Positions 25,818 to 36,173 are shown, counted from the stretch's first letter. The stretch: 61,027 bases of DNA from Mesorhizobium silamurunense (GCF_014843825.1 NZ_JHQR01000018.1:1-61027); one strand, 5' to 3'. Translations and numbers: made by a program. Notes: a model not told the origin generated them from the sequence alone.

Positions 25818-26953
25818 GACCGGGCCGTGGCCGGAATATCGCCCCTCGCCCAGCCTTCCGAAATCTCGGCAACGCGCGTCTCGAAGGCTTTTGCCTCGAT
25901 CGCTGCGCGGATGTCCTGCATCAGCTTCTGATAGTAGGACAGGTTGTTCCAGGTGAGCAGCATTGCGCCGAGCGATTCCTGTGAGCGCACGAGATGATGC
26001 AGATAGGCGCGCGAATAGTCGCGCGCGGCGGGGCAATCGCTTTCCTCGTCCAGCGGACGCGGATCGTCGGCATGGCGGGCATTGCGCAGGTTGATCTTGC
26101 CGCGGCGCGTATAGGCAAGCCCATGGCGGCCGGCGCGCGTCGGCATCACGCAATCGAACATGTCGATGCCGCGCGCCACCGACTTCAATATGTCGTCCGG
26201 CGTGCCGACGCCCATCAGATAGCGCGGCCTGTCGGCCGGCAGTTCCGGGCAGGTTATGTCCAGCATCTCCAGCATAACCGCCTGAGGCTCGCCCACCGCC
26301 AGCCCGCCGACCGCGTAACCCTTCAGGTCCATCGCCTTCAGCGCCTGCGCCGAGCGCACGCGCATGACCGCACTGTCGCCGCCCTGGACGATGCCGAACA
26401 TCGCCTTGCCCGGCTGGTCGCTGAACGCGGTCTTGCAGCGCTCGGCCCAGCGCAGCGACAGTTCCATCGCGCGCTCGATTTCCGTCGGCTTGGCCGGCAA
26501 CGCGGTGCATTCGTCAAGCTGCATCTGAATATCGGAATCGAGCAGCCCCTGGATCTCGATCGACCGCTCCGGGGACATCTCGTAGGGCGCGCCGTCGATA
26601 TGCGAGCGAAAGGTGACGCCCTTCTCGGTCAGCTTCCTGAGCTTCGACAGCGACATGACCTGGAAGCCGCCGCTATCGGTCAGGATCGGGTGCGGCCAGC
26701 GCGCGAACTCATGCAGGCCGCCGAGCTTCGCCACGCGCTCGGCGCCTGGCCTGAGCATCAGGTGATAGGTGTTGCCGAGGATGATGTCGGAGCCGACGCC
26801 GCGCACCTGGTCCATATACATGGCCTTGACGGTGCCGCCGGTGCCGACCGGCATGAAGGCCGGCGTGCGGATCTCGCCGCGCGGCATGCTGATTACGCCG
26901 CGCCGCGCCTTGCCGTCGGTGGCGAGCAGCTTGAAGGAGAAAACGTTAGTCAT
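25814..26953 (-). CDS. tgt: Queuine tRNA-ribosyltransferase
   Basis: Tgt exchanges guanine-34 of tRNAs for Asp, Asn, His and Tyr for preQ1 in queuosine synthesis. The start at 26953 ([20 protein letters not shown]) gives 379 residues. The general-base Asp is in [14 protein letters not shown] and the nucleophile Asp in [14 protein letters not shown], with the substrate loop VGGLAVGEP. The zinc site is odd. The usual CxCxxC before SRAYxHHL is [17 protein letters not shown], and the later His is Asn (LLTWNN), so three of four ligands are missing. Its start overlaps the end of queA by 8 bases. Confidence 0.95.
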   Translation of the reverse strand: MTNVFSFKLLATDGKARRGVISMPRGEIRTPAFMPVGTGGTVKAMYMDQVRGVGSDIILGNTYHLMLRPGAERVAKLGGLHEFARWPHPILTDSGGFQVMSLSKLRKLTEKGVTFRSHIDGAPYEMSPERSIEIQGLLDSDIQMQLDECTALPAKPTEIERAMELSLRWAERCKTAFSDQPGKAMFGIVQGGDSAVMRVRSAQALKAMDLKGYAVGGLAVGEPQAVMLEMLDITCPELPADRPRYLMGVGTPDDILKSVARGIDMFDCVMPTRAGRHGLAYTRRGKINLRNARHADDPRPLDEESDCPAARDYSRAYLHHLVRSQESLGAMLLTWNNLSYYQKLMQDIRAAIEAKAFETRVAEISEGWARGDIPATARS

Positions 26954-28043
26954 TGAGTTCCTTTTCGGGCGTCTCCGCTCGGAAAAGCAGGCTGGAGTCT
27001 CCGTAGGAGTAGAACCTGTAGCGGCTCTCGATGGCATGCGCATAGGCCGAACGCATCGTCTCCAGCCCGCTGAAGGCCGAGACCAGCATGAACAGCGTCG
27101 AGCGCGGCAGATGGAAATTGGTCATCAACATGTCGGCCGTCCGGAAACGGTAGCCGGGCGTGATGAATATATCGGTCGGTCCGGACCAGGCCTCGATCCT
27201 GCCGTCTTCCAGCGCAGCGCTCTCCAGGAGGCGCAGCGACGTCGTGCCGACGGCGACGATCCGCCCTCCCCGCGCCTTTGCGGCGTTGAGCGCAGCCGCC
27301 GTCTCAGGACTTACCGAGCCTATTTCCGCATGCATCTTGTGGTCGGAAGTATCGTCGGCCTTCACCGGCAGGAAGGTGCCGGCCCCGACATGGAGCGTGA
27401 CGAAGCGGCGCTCGATACCCTTGGCGTCGAGCGCTGCGAACAGCTCCGGCGTGAAATGCAACCCCGCGGTAGGGGCGGCGACAGCGCCCTCTTCCCTGGC
27501 ATAGATGGTCTGGTAGTCGCTGCGGTCGCGCTCGTCATCGTCGCGCTTCGAGGCGATGTAGGGCGGCAACGGAATGTGACCGACGGCGTGCATTGCCTCG
27601 TCGAGGAACGGGCCGGAGAGGTCGAATCCGAGCAGCGCCTCGCCCGCTTCGCCCTTTTCGATCACTGTCGCATCGAGCTGGCCGAGGAAACAGGAATTCT
27701 GGTCATGGCCGAAATGGATGCGGTCGCCGACAGCGATGCGTTTGCCCGGCCGCATGAAAGCCTTCCAGCGATCCGGCGTCACCCGCATGTGCAGCGTGGC
27801 CTCGACCTGTGCCATCGCCTCGCCGCGCCTGCGGATTCCTTTTAGCTGCGCCGGAATGACCTTGGTGTCGTTGAACACCAGCACATCGCCGTCCTTAAGC
27901 AGCGACGGCAGATCGCGCACCGTTCGATCATCGAGACCTTGGCCGGGCCTGACGAGCAGCATCCTGGCGCTGTCGCGCGGCTCCGCCGGGCGCAGCGCGA
28001 TGCGCTCCTCCGGCAGATCGAAGTCGAACAGACCGACGCGCAT
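26946..28043 (-). CDS. queA: S-adenosylmethionine:tRNA ribosyltransferase-isomerase
   Basis: QueA transfers the ribosyl part of SAM to preQ1-34 in tRNA to make epoxyqueuosine, the step after Tgt. The start at 28043 ([20 protein letters not shown]) is the family's normal N-terminus. [45 protein letters not shown] and [20 protein letters not shown] are all characteristic. At 365 residues it is full length. It shares one base with the upstream gene's stop (TGATG) and overlaps tgt, so the three are translationally coupled. Confidence 0.97.
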   Translation of the reverse strand: MRVGLFDFDLPEERIALRPAEPRDSARMLLVRPGQGLDDRTVRDLPSLLKDGDVLVFNDTKVIPAQLKGIRRRGEAMAQVEATLHMRVTPDRWKAFMRPGKRIAVGDRIHFGHDQNSCFLGQLDATVIEKGEAGEALLGFDLSGPFLDEAMHAVGHIPLPPYIASKRDDDERDRSDYQTIYAREEGAVAAPTAGLHFTPELFAALDAKGIERRFVTLHVGAGTFLPVKADDTSDHKMHAEIGSVSPETAAALNAAKARGGRIVAVGTTSLRLLESAALEDGRIEAWSGPTDIFITPGYRFRTADMLMTNFHLPRSTLFMLVSAFSGLETMRSAYAHAIESRYRFYSYGDSSLLFRAETPEKELND

Positions 28044-28492
28044 CAGAACAGCCGGATGAGCAGCGCTCCGGCGAGCAGCAACACGGCCCCGGCAACGCGG
28101 CCAAGCGAAATCTCGCGCACCGCGACGCCGAGGAAGCCGGCGCGATCGACGAGCATGCCGGCGATCAGCTGGCCGGCGACCAGGAAGGCCATCAGCGCGG
28201 CGGCGCCGATGCGCGGCGTAAGGATGGTGGAGAGCGTGACATAGAAGCCGCCGAGCACGCCGCCGGCAACGAACAGCCACGGCGCCGGCGCCTTCCAGTC
28301 CAGCGAGATGCCCTGCAGCTTCACCACGGCGACCGCGATGATGCCGAGCACGACGGCACCCGACAGGAACGAAAAGGCGGCGGCCGCGACCGGAAGGCCG
28401 AGGCCGCGCGCCAATTGCGAGTTGATCGGCGCCTGGATGGCGATGAAGGCGCCGGACAGGATGCCAAGCAGGGACCAGACTGCGCCCATCAT
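28043..28492 (-). CDS. DMT-type small membrane protein (DUF606/YdcZ-like)
   Basis: A 149-residue protein with five hydrophobic segments: [74 protein letters not shown] and [17 protein letters not shown]. The [11 protein letters not shown] pattern and length match DUF606 half-size members of the drug/metabolite transporter superfamily, which act as pairs. The substrate is unknown. It is coupled to queA, though no link to queuosine is established. Confidence 0.85.
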   Translation of the reverse strand: MMGAVWSLLGILSGAFIAIQAPINSQLARGLGLPVAAAAFSFLSGAVVLGIIAVAVVKLQGISLDWKAPAPWLFVAGGVLGGFYVTLSTILTPRIGAAALMAFLVAGQLIAGMLVDRAGFLGVAVREISLGRVAGAVLLLAGALLIRLF

Positions 28493-28501
28493 CGTTATGC
28501 C

Positions 28502-29014
28502 TTACTTGACGTCGGCCGCGACCTTCAGCGACACGATCTTGTCGGGATCCTGCACCGGCTCGCCGCGCTTGATCTTGTCGACATTCTCCATGCCTTCGAT
28601 GACCTGGCCCCAGACCGTGTACTGGCGGTTGAGGAAGGAAGCGTCGTCGAAGCAGATGAAGAACTGCGAGTTGGCCGAGTTCGGGTTCTGCGCGCGGGCC
28701 ATCGAGCAGGTGCCGCGGCCGTGATTGGCGTTGGAGAATTCGGCCTTCAGGTCGGGCTTGTCCGAGCCGCCCATGCCCGCGCGGGATGGCGCGAAGGTCG
28801 GCTTGCTCGAATTGCCGAACTTGACGTCGCCGGTCTGCGCCATGAAGCCGTCGATGACGCGATGGAACACCACGCCGTCATAGGCGCCCTCGCGCGCCAG
28901 TTCCTTGATGCGGGCGACGTGGCCGGGCGCCAGGTCGGGATACATCTCGATGACGACCGGGCCCTTGGTCGTTTCCATGATGAGCGCGTTCTCGCGATCC
29001 TTGATCTCAGCCAT
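28502..29014 (-). CDS. ppiB: Cytoplasmic cyclophilin-type peptidyl-prolyl isomerase
   Basis: A 170-residue cyclophilin without a signal peptide ([20 protein letters not shown]). The active-site segments [36 protein letters not shown] and [20 protein letters not shown] are complete. It catalyses cis-trans isomerisation of Xaa-Pro bonds in the cytoplasm. It sits 31 bases after a paralogous exported cyclophilin and 10 bases before the DMT-type gene, so the two cyclophilins probably arose by local duplication and one was adapted for export. Confidence 0.92.
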   Translation of the reverse strand: MAEIKDRENALIMETTKGPVVIEMYPDLAPGHVARIKELAREGAYDGVVFHRVIDGFMAQTGDVKFGNSSKPTFAPSRAGMGGSDKPDLKAEFSNANHGRGTCSMARAQNPNSANSQFFICFDDASFLNRQYTVWGQVIEGMENVDKIKRGEPVQDPDKIVSLKVAADVK

Positions 29015-29045
29015 GTCAGAAAATCCTTTTGAAAATTGCGGGAAG

Positions 29046-29636
29046 TTATTTGCCGTCGGCGGCGATGCGGACCTTGATCATGCGGTCCGGGTCGGTGACG
29101 GTGCCGTTGTCCGCCTCATCGCCCTTCTTGATCTTGTCGATAAGGTCCATGCCGCTCTCGACCTTGCCGACGATGGTGTACTGGCCGTCGAGGTTCGGCG
29201 CCGGCGCGAACATGATGAAGAACTGTGAATTGGCCGAATTCGGGTCCTGCGAGCGGGCCATGCCGACGACACCGCGGGTGAATTGCTCGGTCTGCGAGAA
29301 CTCGGCCGGCAGGTCGGGAAGATCGGAACCGCCGGTGCCGACGGCTTCGGGATTGAAACCCTTCTTCATGTTGCCGAACTTCACGTCGCCGGTCTGCGCC
29401 ATGAAGCCGTCGATCACGCGATGGAAGGCGACATTGTCATAGGCGCCCTCGCGCACCAGCTTCTTGATCTGCGCGACGTGCTTGGGCGCGAGATCGGGAC
29501 GCAGAGCGATGGTCACGTCGCCGTCCTTCAGCGTGATGATCATCGTGTTTTCCTTGTCGGCGGCGAAGGCAGGGAAGGACGCCGCCAAAAGGCCGGCAAG
29601 CACGACAAGGAACGAAGCGAGCTTTTTCAGCTGCAT
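29046..29636 (-). CDS. ppiA: Periplasmic cyclophilin-type peptidyl-prolyl isomerase
   Basis: A 196-residue cyclophilin with a signal peptide (MQLKKLASFLVVLAGLLAAS, cleavage after AFA near residue 25). Active-site landmarks are [40 protein letters not shown] and DGQYTIVGKVESGMDLIDKI. It assists folding of exported proteins. It follows coaD by 17 bases and precedes ppiB, to which it is closely similar outside the signal peptide. Confidence 0.92.
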   Translation of the reverse strand: MQLKKLASFLVVLAGLLAASFPAFAADKENTMIITLKDGDVTIALRPDLAPKHVAQIKKLVREGAYDNVAFHRVIDGFMAQTGDVKFGNMKKGFNPEAVGTGGSDLPDLPAEFSQTEQFTRGVVGMARSQDPNSANSQFFIMFAPAPNLDGQYTIVGKVESGMDLIDKIKKGDEADNGTVTDPDRMIKVRIAADGK

Positions 29637-29653
29637 TGGGATCTCCGAAAAGA

Positions 29654-30154
29654 TTACTTTGCGAATTTGGCGGTGAGCGCGCCGGCAACCGCCGCCGGCA
29701 CGAATGGGCGGATGTCACCGCCCATCGACGCAATCTGGCGCACGAGTGTGGCGGTAATGGTGCGCACGGAAGGGCTGGCGGGCAGGAAAACCGTCTGCAG
29801 CTCCGGCGCCATGGTTTCGTTCATGCCGGCCATCTGCATCTCGTAGTCGAGATCGGTGCCGTCGCGCAGGCCGCGGATGATGATCGATGCGCCATGCTTC
29901 CTGGCGGCGTCGATGACGAGGCCATCGAACGAGACGACCTTGATGCGGCCGCTGTCGCTGCCGAACTCGGCCCTGGTCGCGGTCTCGATCAGCTTGACGC
30001 GTTCCTCGAAGGAAAACAGCGGCGTCTTGCCGGGGTGGATGCCGATCGCCGCGTAGACCGTATCGGCCACGGCAAGCGAGGCCTTCAAGACATCGAGATG
30101 GCCGTTGGTCAGCGGATCGAAGGAGCCGGCATAAAGGGCGGTGCGTTCAGTCAT
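29654..30154 (-). CDS. coaD: Phosphopantetheine adenylyltransferase
   Basis: CoaD makes dephospho-CoA from 4'-phosphopantetheine and ATP, the penultimate step of coenzyme A synthesis. At 166 residues it is full length. The nucleotidyltransferase TxGH-type motif is in [20 protein letters not shown], and the substrate loop is in [20 protein letters not shown]. The [20 protein letters not shown] segment corresponds to the family's ISSTLVR motif. It is the first gene of the leftward run coaD-ppiA-ppiB-DMT-queA-tgt. Confidence 0.95.
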   Translation of the reverse strand: MTERTALYAGSFDPLTNGHLDVLKASLAVADTVYAAIGIHPGKTPLFSFEERVKLIETATRAEFGSDSGRIKVVSFDGLVIDAARKHGASIIIRGLRDGTDLDYEMQMAGMNETMAPELQTVFLPASPSVRTITATLVRQIASMGGDIRPFVPAAVAGALTAKFAK

Positions 30155-30347
30155 GGCAGGCTTCTAGCGAGCCTCTCAAACAAAGGCAAATCCCATTGAT
30201 GTGCCCGCTCGTGAACCTTTTCACGGACATGAACGACAGATGAATGCGACAATCACGAATGCTTCACGCAGCGTTCACTAGGTTGCCGCTTCAGGAGATG
30301 AAACCAAAGCACCATCTTTATCGTTGTGAGCGCAGGAGAACACGCAA

Positions 30348-30500
30348 ATGCTGATCTACATGCTTGCCACTGCAATGACCATCGTGATGCTGATCGCCAC
30401 CGCATTCGGGTTGCATCAGGAAGCAGCGCGGGTGCGCGTCAAGGCCAACACCAAGCGCCTCGATGGCTTCGTCGCCCGCAACGTTTACCGTCGCTTCTGA
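30348..30500 (+). CDS. 50-residue single-pass membrane microprotein
   Basis: The ATG at 30348 follows GCAGGAGAA and gives MLIYMLATAMTIVMLIATAF followed by a basic tail (ARVRVKANTKRLDGFVARNV). An N-terminal membrane helix with a positively charged cytoplasmic tail is clear. It stands alone, convergent with gyrA and divergent from coaD, behind its own 190-base upstream region. The family is not recognised, but the ribosome binding site, composition and isolation support a real gene. Confidence 0.65.
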   Translation: MLIYMLATAMTIVMLIATAFGLHQEAARVRVKANTKRLDGFVARNVYRRF

Positions 30501-30552
30501 TTTCCAGCCATGATCGCACCGGCCCAGAGGGCCGATGGCGCGTAGCCAAAGC

Positions 30553-33348
30553 CTATTCGGGGTTTCCCTCGCCCGCATCTTCTGCGGAGCCAGCTTCACC
30601 CGAAGGCGCTTCTTCGGCTTCCTCGTCCGACTGCGGCTCCGAAATCCGCTCGACCGACACCACTTTCTCACCTTCGGCCGTGTTGAAGATGGTCACGCCC
30701 TTGGTGGCGCGGCTGGCGAAACGAATGCCTTCCACCGGCACACGGATGACAGTGCCGCCGTCCGAAACCAGCATGATCTGATCGTCATTGCCGACCGGGA
30801 AGGTCGCGACGAGCCGCCCGATCTCGGCCACCTTCGAGACATCGGTGGCGCGGATGCCCTTGCCGCCGCGGCCCGTCAGGCGGAAATCATAGGACGACGA
30901 ACGCTTGCCGTAGCCATATTCGGTCACCGTCAGCACAAGCTGCTCATGCATCTTGAGGAATTCGTAGCGCTCGTCGGAAAGTTCCGCCTCCTCACCGATC
31001 TCCTCATTGGTCAGCGCGATTTCTTCCTCCTCGCCGGCCGTCCCGACGGCAAGGCGGCGCTCGGCCGCCGCACGCTTCAGGTAAGCGGCGCGTTCGGCAG
31101 GCGAAGCATCGACATGCTCGATGATAGACATCGAGATCACACGGTCCGTCTCGGCCATGGCGATGCCGCGCACGCCGACGGAGTTGCGGCTCTGGAAGAC
31201 GCGCACGTCGGAGACCGGGAAGCGGATGCACTGGCCGGAATTCGCCGTCAGAAGCACGTCGTCATTGTCGGTGCAGGTCTCGACGCCGAGGATCTCGTCG
31301 CCCTCTTCCTCCAGCTTCATCGCGATCTTGCCGTTGCGGTTGACCTGGACGAAGTCGGACAGCTTGTTGCGCCGCACCGTGCCGCGCGTGGTGGCGAACA
31401 TCACGTCGAGCTCGCCCCAGCTCGTCTCGTCCTCGGGCAGCGGCATGATGGTGGTGATGCGTTCGCCCTGCTCGAGCGGCAGCATGTTGATCAGCGCCTT
31501 GCCGCGCGACTGCGGGTTGCCGACCGGGAGGCGCCAGACCTTTTCCTTGTAGACGATGCCGCGCGAAGAGAAGAACAGCACGGGCGTGTGCGTGTTGGCG
31601 ACGAACAGCCGGGTGACGAAATCCTCTTCCTTGGTCGACATGCCGGAGCGGCCCTTGCCGCCGCGGCGCTGCGCCCGGTAGAGCGAGAGCGGCACGCGCT
31701 TGATGTAGCCAGAATGGCTCACCGTCACGACCATGTCCTCGCGCTGGATCAGGTCCTCGTCTTCCATGTCCGCCCCGCCTTCGGCGAGCTCGGTGCGGCG
31801 CGGCGTGCCGAACTCGTCGCGCACCGCGATCAGCTCGTCCTTGACGATCTGCTGGATGCGCGCGCGGGAAGACAAAATGTCAAGGTAATCAACGATTTCG
31901 GCGCCGATCTTGTTCAATTCGTCGGCGATCTCGTCGCGGCCGAGCGCGGTCAGACGCTGCAGGCGCAGATCGAGGATGGCGCGTGCCTGCTCTTCGGAGA
32001 GATTGTAGGTGCCGTCCTCGTTGATGCGGTGGCGCGGATCATCGATCAGCTGGATGAGCGGAGCGACGTCGTGGGATGGCCAGCGCCGTTCCATCAACTG
32101 CTCGCGCGCCGTCTGCGGGTCGGGCGCGGTGCGGATCAGCTTGATCACCTCGTCGATGTTGGCGACCGCGATGGCAAGACCGACCAACACATGAGCCCTC
32201 TCACGAGCCTTCCGCAAAAGGTACTTCGTGCGCCGGCTGATCACCTCCTCGCGGAAGCCGACGAAAGCCTTCAGCATGTCGATCAGCGTCAGCACTTCCG
32301 GCTTGCCGCCGTTCAGCGCCACCATGTTGGCGCCGAACGAGGTCTGCAGCGGCGTGAAACGGTAAAGCTGGTTCAGGATGACGTCGGCGACCGCCTCGCG
32401 CTTCAGTTCGATGACGACGCGGTAGCCCTGGCGATCGCTCTCGTCGCGGATGTCGGAGATGCCCTCGATGCGCTTGTCGCGCACCAGTTCGGCCATCTTC
32501 TCGATCATCGACGCCTTGTTCACCTGGTAGGGAATCTCGGTGACGATGATCGATTCACGATCGTTGCCGCGCGCCTCGATATTGACGCGGCCGCGCATAA
32601 CGATCGAGCCGCGGCCCGTCGAATAGGCGTTGTAGATGCCGGAGCGGCCGAGCACGATGCCGCCGGTCGGGAAATCCGGACCGGGCACGATTTCCATCAG
32701 CGACGGCAGATCGATTGCCGGATTGTCGATGATGGCGATGGCGCCGTTGCAGACCTCGGCCAGATTGTGCGGAGGGATGTTGGTTGCCATGCCGACGGCG
32801 ATGCCGCCGGAGCCGTTGACGAGAAGATTGGGGAAGCGCGCCGGCAGGACCTTCGGCTCACTGCCTGACGCATCGTAAGTGTCCTGGAAATCGACGGTTT
32901 CCTTGTCGATATCCTCCAGCAATTCATGCGCGACCTTGGTCAGCCGGGACTCGGTGTAGCGCATCGCCGCCGGCGGATCGCCGTCGATCGAACCAAAATT
33001 GCCTTGACCGTCGATCAGCGGCACGCGCAGCGACCAGTCCTGCGCCATGCGAACCAGCGCGTCGTAGATCGAGGCGTCGCCATGCGGATGGTATTTACCC
33101 ATCACGTCGGCGACCGGGCGCGCCGACTTCACATATTTGCGGTTCCAGTGGTAGCCGCTCTCATGCGAGGCGTAGAGGATGCGGCGATGCACTGGCTTCA
33201 AGCCGTCGCGCACGTCGGGCAGCGCGCGGCTGACGATCACGCTCATGGCGTAATCGAGATAGGAGCGCTGCATCTCCTCGATGATCGAAATCGGCTCGAT
33301 GCCGGTGGGGCCGCCCTCCGGCCCGCGCGGTGTCTTCTGGTCGGTCAA
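30553..33348 (-). CDS. gyrA: DNA gyrase subunit A
   Basis: GyrA is the breakage-reunion subunit of gyrase, which introduces negative supercoils with GyrB. At 931 residues it is longer than the E. coli protein because of insertions near residues 755-800 (for example [20 protein letters not shown]) and an acidic C-terminal tail. The catalytic Tyr is in [12 protein letters not shown]. The GyrA-box region reads [12 protein letters not shown]. The quinolone-resistance region reads [17 protein letters not shown], with Ala where E. coli has Ser83. It is monocistronic. Confidence 0.97.
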   Translation of the reverse strand: MTDQKTPRGPEGGPTGIEPISIIEEMQRSYLDYAMSVIVSRALPDVRDGLKPVHRRILYASHESGYHWNRKYVKSARPVADVMGKYHPHGDASIYDALVRMAQDWSLRVPLIDGQGNFGSIDGDPPAAMRYTESRLTKVAHELLEDIDKETVDFQDTYDASGSEPKVLPARFPNLLVNGSGGIAVGMATNIPPHNLAEVCNGAIAIIDNPAIDLPSLMEIVPGPDFPTGGIVLGRSGIYNAYSTGRGSIVMRGRVNIEARGNDRESIIVTEIPYQVNKASMIEKMAELVRDKRIEGISDIRDESDRQGYRVVIELKREAVADVILNQLYRFTPLQTSFGANMVALNGGKPEVLTLIDMLKAFVGFREEVISRRTKYLLRKARERAHVLVGLAIAVANIDEVIKLIRTAPDPQTAREQLMERRWPSHDVAPLIQLIDDPRHRINEDGTYNLSEEQARAILDLRLQRLTALGRDEIADELNKIGAEIVDYLDILSSRARIQQIVKDELIAVRDEFGTPRRTELAEGGADMEDEDLIQREDMVVTVSHSGYIKRVPLSLYRAQRRGGKGRSGMSTKEEDFVTRLFVANTHTPVLFFSSRGIVYKEKVWRLPVGNPQSRGKALINMLPLEQGERITTIMPLPEDETSWGELDVMFATTRGTVRRNKLSDFVQVNRNGKIAMKLEEEGDEILGVETCTDNDDVLLTANSGQCIRFPVSDVRVFQSRNSVGVRGIAMAETDRVISMSIIEHVDASPAERAAYLKRAAAERRLAVGTAGEEEEIALTNEEIGEEAELSDERYEFLKMHEQLVLTVTEYGYGKRSSSYDFRLTGRGGKGIRATDVSKVAEIGRLVATFPVGNDDQIMLVSDGGTVIRVPVEGIRFASRATKGVTIFNTAEGEKVVSVERISEPQSDEEAEEAPSGEAGSAEDAGEGNPE

Positions 33349-33538
33349 ATCAGGTCACAATCCAGTCAGGAATCACTCGCCGCTTATATAGGAAGCCGGG
33401 CTGAAACTCCAATGGCGGCGACACTTTTCCAGAGACAATTTTGATGGCAATTTCAAATGGATATCGCTGATTGCGACGATATGGCCAAGCTGCATTTCGC
33501 GCTTGCTGGGCAAGGTCGGCGATATCGAACCGCTTTGG

Positions 33539-34375
33539 CTAACGTCCGCGTCCGCCCGCCCGTTTGGCGCGATAGGCGCCGGGAGCCTCGCCCATCTTGC
33601 GCCGGAACCGGCGGTTGAAGGTCGACAGATCGTTGAAGCCGGCGTCGAAAGCGATTGTCGAGATCGCCTCGTCCGACGCGCGCAGCCGCACCGCGGCGCG
33701 GTGCAGCCTGGTCCTCAACAGGAATTGGTATGGCGTCATACCGGCGACCTGCCGGAACGTGCGCAGGAAATGATAGGGGCTGGTCGCAGTGCCGTCGGCG
33801 AGTTCGGCCAGCGATAGCGGCCGCCCGGCATTGAGCTCGATCAGGCGCACCGCTTCGGCAACGCGTTTCTGGTCGCGCCGGCTGGGTGCCCGGGCAATCT
33901 CGGACGTATCCGCCGCAGCCCCGACAACCGCGCCGGCAATGCGCAGCCCAAGTTCCTCGAATGCCTCGCTGTCGGCCGTTTCCCGCGCGGCCTCCGCTTG
34001 CGCCAGCAACGGCGCCAGCGCCGGCAAGGGCGTCAGGCGCGGACCGGCGAAGCCAAGCCGCTTCGCGCCCGGCACATCCGCGACCAGGCGCTCCATGTAG
34101 GCGGGAGAAAAATGGAAGGAGAGGCAGCGATCGCCGGCGCCATGCTCGTGGCCGCATTCGTAGCAGGCGCCGGGATTGCCGAGCAGGATGGCGCCGGGAG
34201 CAAGCACCGCCATGCCCTGGCCCGTCCGGTAGCGGAACGTGCCCCTGGTCACGGCGGCGACGCAGAAGCTGCGTTGCTGTTCCTCGAACGGCTTGTCGCC
34301 GGCGCCGGCGGTGCAGATCACGTCGGATACCTGCCAACCTCGACCCGACGCAAGGTTTTTCGCGGTCGTCGTCAT
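33539..34375 (-). CDS. AraC-family transcriptional regulator
   Basis: A regulator of about 278 residues. The C-terminal AraC domain has two helix-turn-helix units: LSLAELADGTATSPYHFLRT and AISTIAFDAGFNDLSTFNRR, ending RKMGEAPGAYRAKRAG. The N-terminal cupin-like sensor has FRYRTGQGMAVLAPGAILLG and a Cys/His patch CYECGHEHGAGDRC. I chose the start MTTTAKNLASG at 34375; an ATG at 34402 would add nine residues. It is divergent from the broken gene at 34462, its most likely target. Confidence 0.88.
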   Translation of the reverse strand: MTTTAKNLASGRGWQVSDVICTAGAGDKPFEEQQRSFCVAAVTRGTFRYRTGQGMAVLAPGAILLGNPGACYECGHEHGAGDRCLSFHFSPAYMERLVADVPGAKRLGFAGPRLTPLPALAPLLAQAEAARETADSEAFEELGLRIAGAVVGAAADTSEIARAPSRRDQKRVAEAVRLIELNAGRPLSLAELADGTATSPYHFLRTFRQVAGMTPYQFLLRTRLHRAAVRLRASDEAISTIAFDAGFNDLSTFNRRFRRKMGEAPGAYRAKRAGGRGR

Positions 34376-34461
34376 CACATGGAAGATAGCAATTTTTCCC
34401 AAGCGCAGAACCCCGCCATGCGCCTATTGCTCGGCCTCTCCTGACAAACGAGGCAGCAGCC

Positions 34462-35002
34462 ATGACCGACCCCTTTGCCGAAGCCCTGCACAGCGACGGC
34501 CCCAACCCGGATCTCGCCGAAAAGCTGAAACTCTACGGCCGCTTCATCGGCGCCTGGACGTTCGACGCCACGCGCACTTTAGAGGACGGCACCAAACTAA
34601 CCGGACGCGGCGAGGTGCATTTCGGCTGGGTCCTGGAAGGCAAGGCCGTCCAGGACGTCTGGATCCTGCCCGCGCGCGATGCCGGTCCCTCGCCATCGCT
34701 CGGGCCATGGACCTTCTACGGCACGACGCTGCGCGTGGCTGCGCGTCTACGATCCCGGCGTGGACGCCTGGCACATCTTCTGGAACGATCCCCGTAACCA
34801 GTATTACAGCCGGCAGCTCGGCCGCGCCGAAGACGACATGATAGTGCAGCAAGGCGCCGACGACACCGGCTCCTCGGTGCGCTGGAGCTTTTCGCGCATC
34901 ACCGAAAGCTCGTTCCGCTGGCTGGGCGAACGTTCGCATGACGGCGGCGCAACTTGGCGCATCGAGGTCGAGTTCCTCGCCCGTCGCGCGACTCCAGCCT
35001 GA
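34462..35002 (+). pseudogene. DUF1579-like gene broken by a 10-bp tandem duplication
   Basis: The first frame reads MTDPFAEALHSDGPNPDLAE, KLYGRFIGAWTFDATRTLED and GPWTFYGTTLRV, then loses similarity. A second frame resumes with LRVYDPGVDAWHIFWNDPRN and runs through SVRWSFSRITESSFRWLGER to the stop at 35002. The switch falls on CTGCGCGTGG (34729-34738) followed directly by CTGCGCGTCT (34739-34748). Removing one 10-base copy restores GTTLRVYDPGVDAWHIF in one frame, about 176 residues. Either a true pseudogene or a sequencing artefact. Confidence 0.75.
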
Positions 35003-35034
35003 GCAGTCAACCACCTGTAATCATGGAGAAAACC

Positions 35035-35412
35035 ATGCTCGACCATATCTCGATCGGCGTCCGCGACGCCAACGCCTCGAAACGCTTCTACGACGCCGCC
35101 CTGCAGCCGCTCGGCTATTCCTGCCTCAGCCAGTCGCCTGGCTCGCTCGGCTACGGCGCGAAAACGGTGGAGCTCTGGGTCAACGAGGCCGGCCGCCCGG
35201 TGCCGGCCGACAAAGACTCCGGCCTGCATTTCTGCTTCGCCGCGCCGACGCGCGCCGGCGTCGATGCATTTCATGCGGCGGCGTTGCGCGAGGGCGGCCA
35301 GGACAATGGCCCGCCCGGCCTGCGCGCCGCCTACGGCGACAACTACTATGCGGCGTTCGTCATCGACCCGGACGGGTATCGCATGGAAGCCTGTTGCAGC
35401 AAAGCCCAATAG
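35035..35412 (+). CDS. VOC superfamily (glyoxalase-like) protein
   Basis: A 125-residue vicinal-oxygen-chelate protein. The ATG at 35035 (MLDHISIGVRDANASKRFYD) follows GGAGAAAA. Both beta-alpha-beta-beta modules are seen: the first with FYDAALQPLGYSC, the second with GLHFCFAAPTRAGVDAFHAA and YAAFVIDPDGYRMEACC. Likely metal ligands are His4 and Glu in the last strand. The reaction is unknown. It follows the broken gene by 32 bases and may be in the same operon. Confidence 0.87.
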   Translation: MLDHISIGVRDANASKRFYDAALQPLGYSCLSQSPGSLGYGAKTVELWVNEAGRPVPADKDSGLHFCFAAPTRAGVDAFHAAALREGGQDNGPPGLRAAYGDNYYAAFVIDPDGYRMEACCSKAQ

Positions 35413-35505
35413 CCGGCTGATTTCCCCTTCCGCCTGTTCCCACCGCTCCGGCTTTGCTCTACCAATTGCGGGGCTTGGGCGTCGCCCGGCGGGAGGGGAC
35501 CAGCG

Positions 35506-36135
35506 ATGCCGAGCTTCGACAGCCTGTTCAACGCCTTCGTCACCATCCTGGTGACCATCGACCCGCCCGGGCTGGCGCCGCTCTTTCTCGCCGTCACGCG
35601 AGGCATGAACCGCGATGAGCGCCAGCAGGTCTCGGTGCGCGCTTCGGTGATCGGCTTCCTGGTGATGGCGCTGTTCGCCGTCGCCGGCGCCTCGATCCTG
35701 TCGGTGTTCGGCATCACGCTGCCGGCCTTTCGTGTGGCCGGCGGCTTCCTGCTTTTCTTCATCGCCTTCGAAATGGTGTTCGAGCGGCGTCAGGACCGCA
35801 AGGAGAAGATCGGCGACGTCGCCATCACCAAGGACATGATCCACAACATCGCCGCCTTCCCGCTGGCGATCCCGCTGATCGCCGGCCCGGGCGCGATCTC
35901 GGCGACCGTGCTGCTGTCGGGACATTTCGAGGGTTTTGGCGCTCAAGCCGCGCTGGTCGGCATCATCGCGATCTGCCTTGTCCTCACCTATCTGGTGTTC
36001 GTGCTGGCCGAGCGCATCGATCGCATCCTCGGCCAGACCGGCCGCTCGATCCTGACGAGGCTGCTCGGCGTCATCCTTGCGGCGTTGGCGGTGCAGTTCG
36101 TGGCGGACGGCGTCAGGGCGCTGATGGCGGCCTGA
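35506..36135 (+). CDS. MarC family integral membrane protein
   Basis: A 209-residue protein with six hydrophobic segments. Landmarks are TILVTIDPPGLAPLFLAVT, the family-typical FRVAGGFLLFFIAFEMVF, FPLAIPLIAGPGAISATVL and RLLGVILAALAVQFVADGV. MarC proteins (UPF0056) are inner-membrane proteins of unknown function. The ATG at 35506 follows GGGAGGGG. It has no clear operon partner. Confidence 0.92.
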   Translation: MPSFDSLFNAFVTILVTIDPPGLAPLFLAVTRGMNRDERQQVSVRASVIGFLVMALFAVAGASILSVFGITLPAFRVAGGFLLFFIAFEMVFERRQDRKEKIGDVAITKDMIHNIAAFPLAIPLIAGPGAISATVLLSGHFEGFGAQAALVGIIAICLVLTYLVFVLAERIDRILGQTGRSILTRLLGVILAALAVQFVADGVRALMAA

Positions 36136-36144
36136 GCAATATCC

Positions 36145-36173
36145 CTACTGGCTGCTGCCTACTGCCTACTGCC
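36145..36173. repeat. Short 7-bp tandem array (CTACTGC)
   Basis: CTACTGG, CTGCTGC, CTACTGC, CTACTGC and a partial CTATTTC follow each other between the marC-like stop and the osmC-like stop. This is a second period-7 array in the window with a different unit from the one at 22303-22456. Confidence 0.75.

Noticed and set aside
30535..32868. Very long plus-strand frame opposite gyrA
   Set aside because: It is the antisense shadow of a GC-rich gene (His/Asp/Arg/Leu bias); gyrA on the minus strand is certain.
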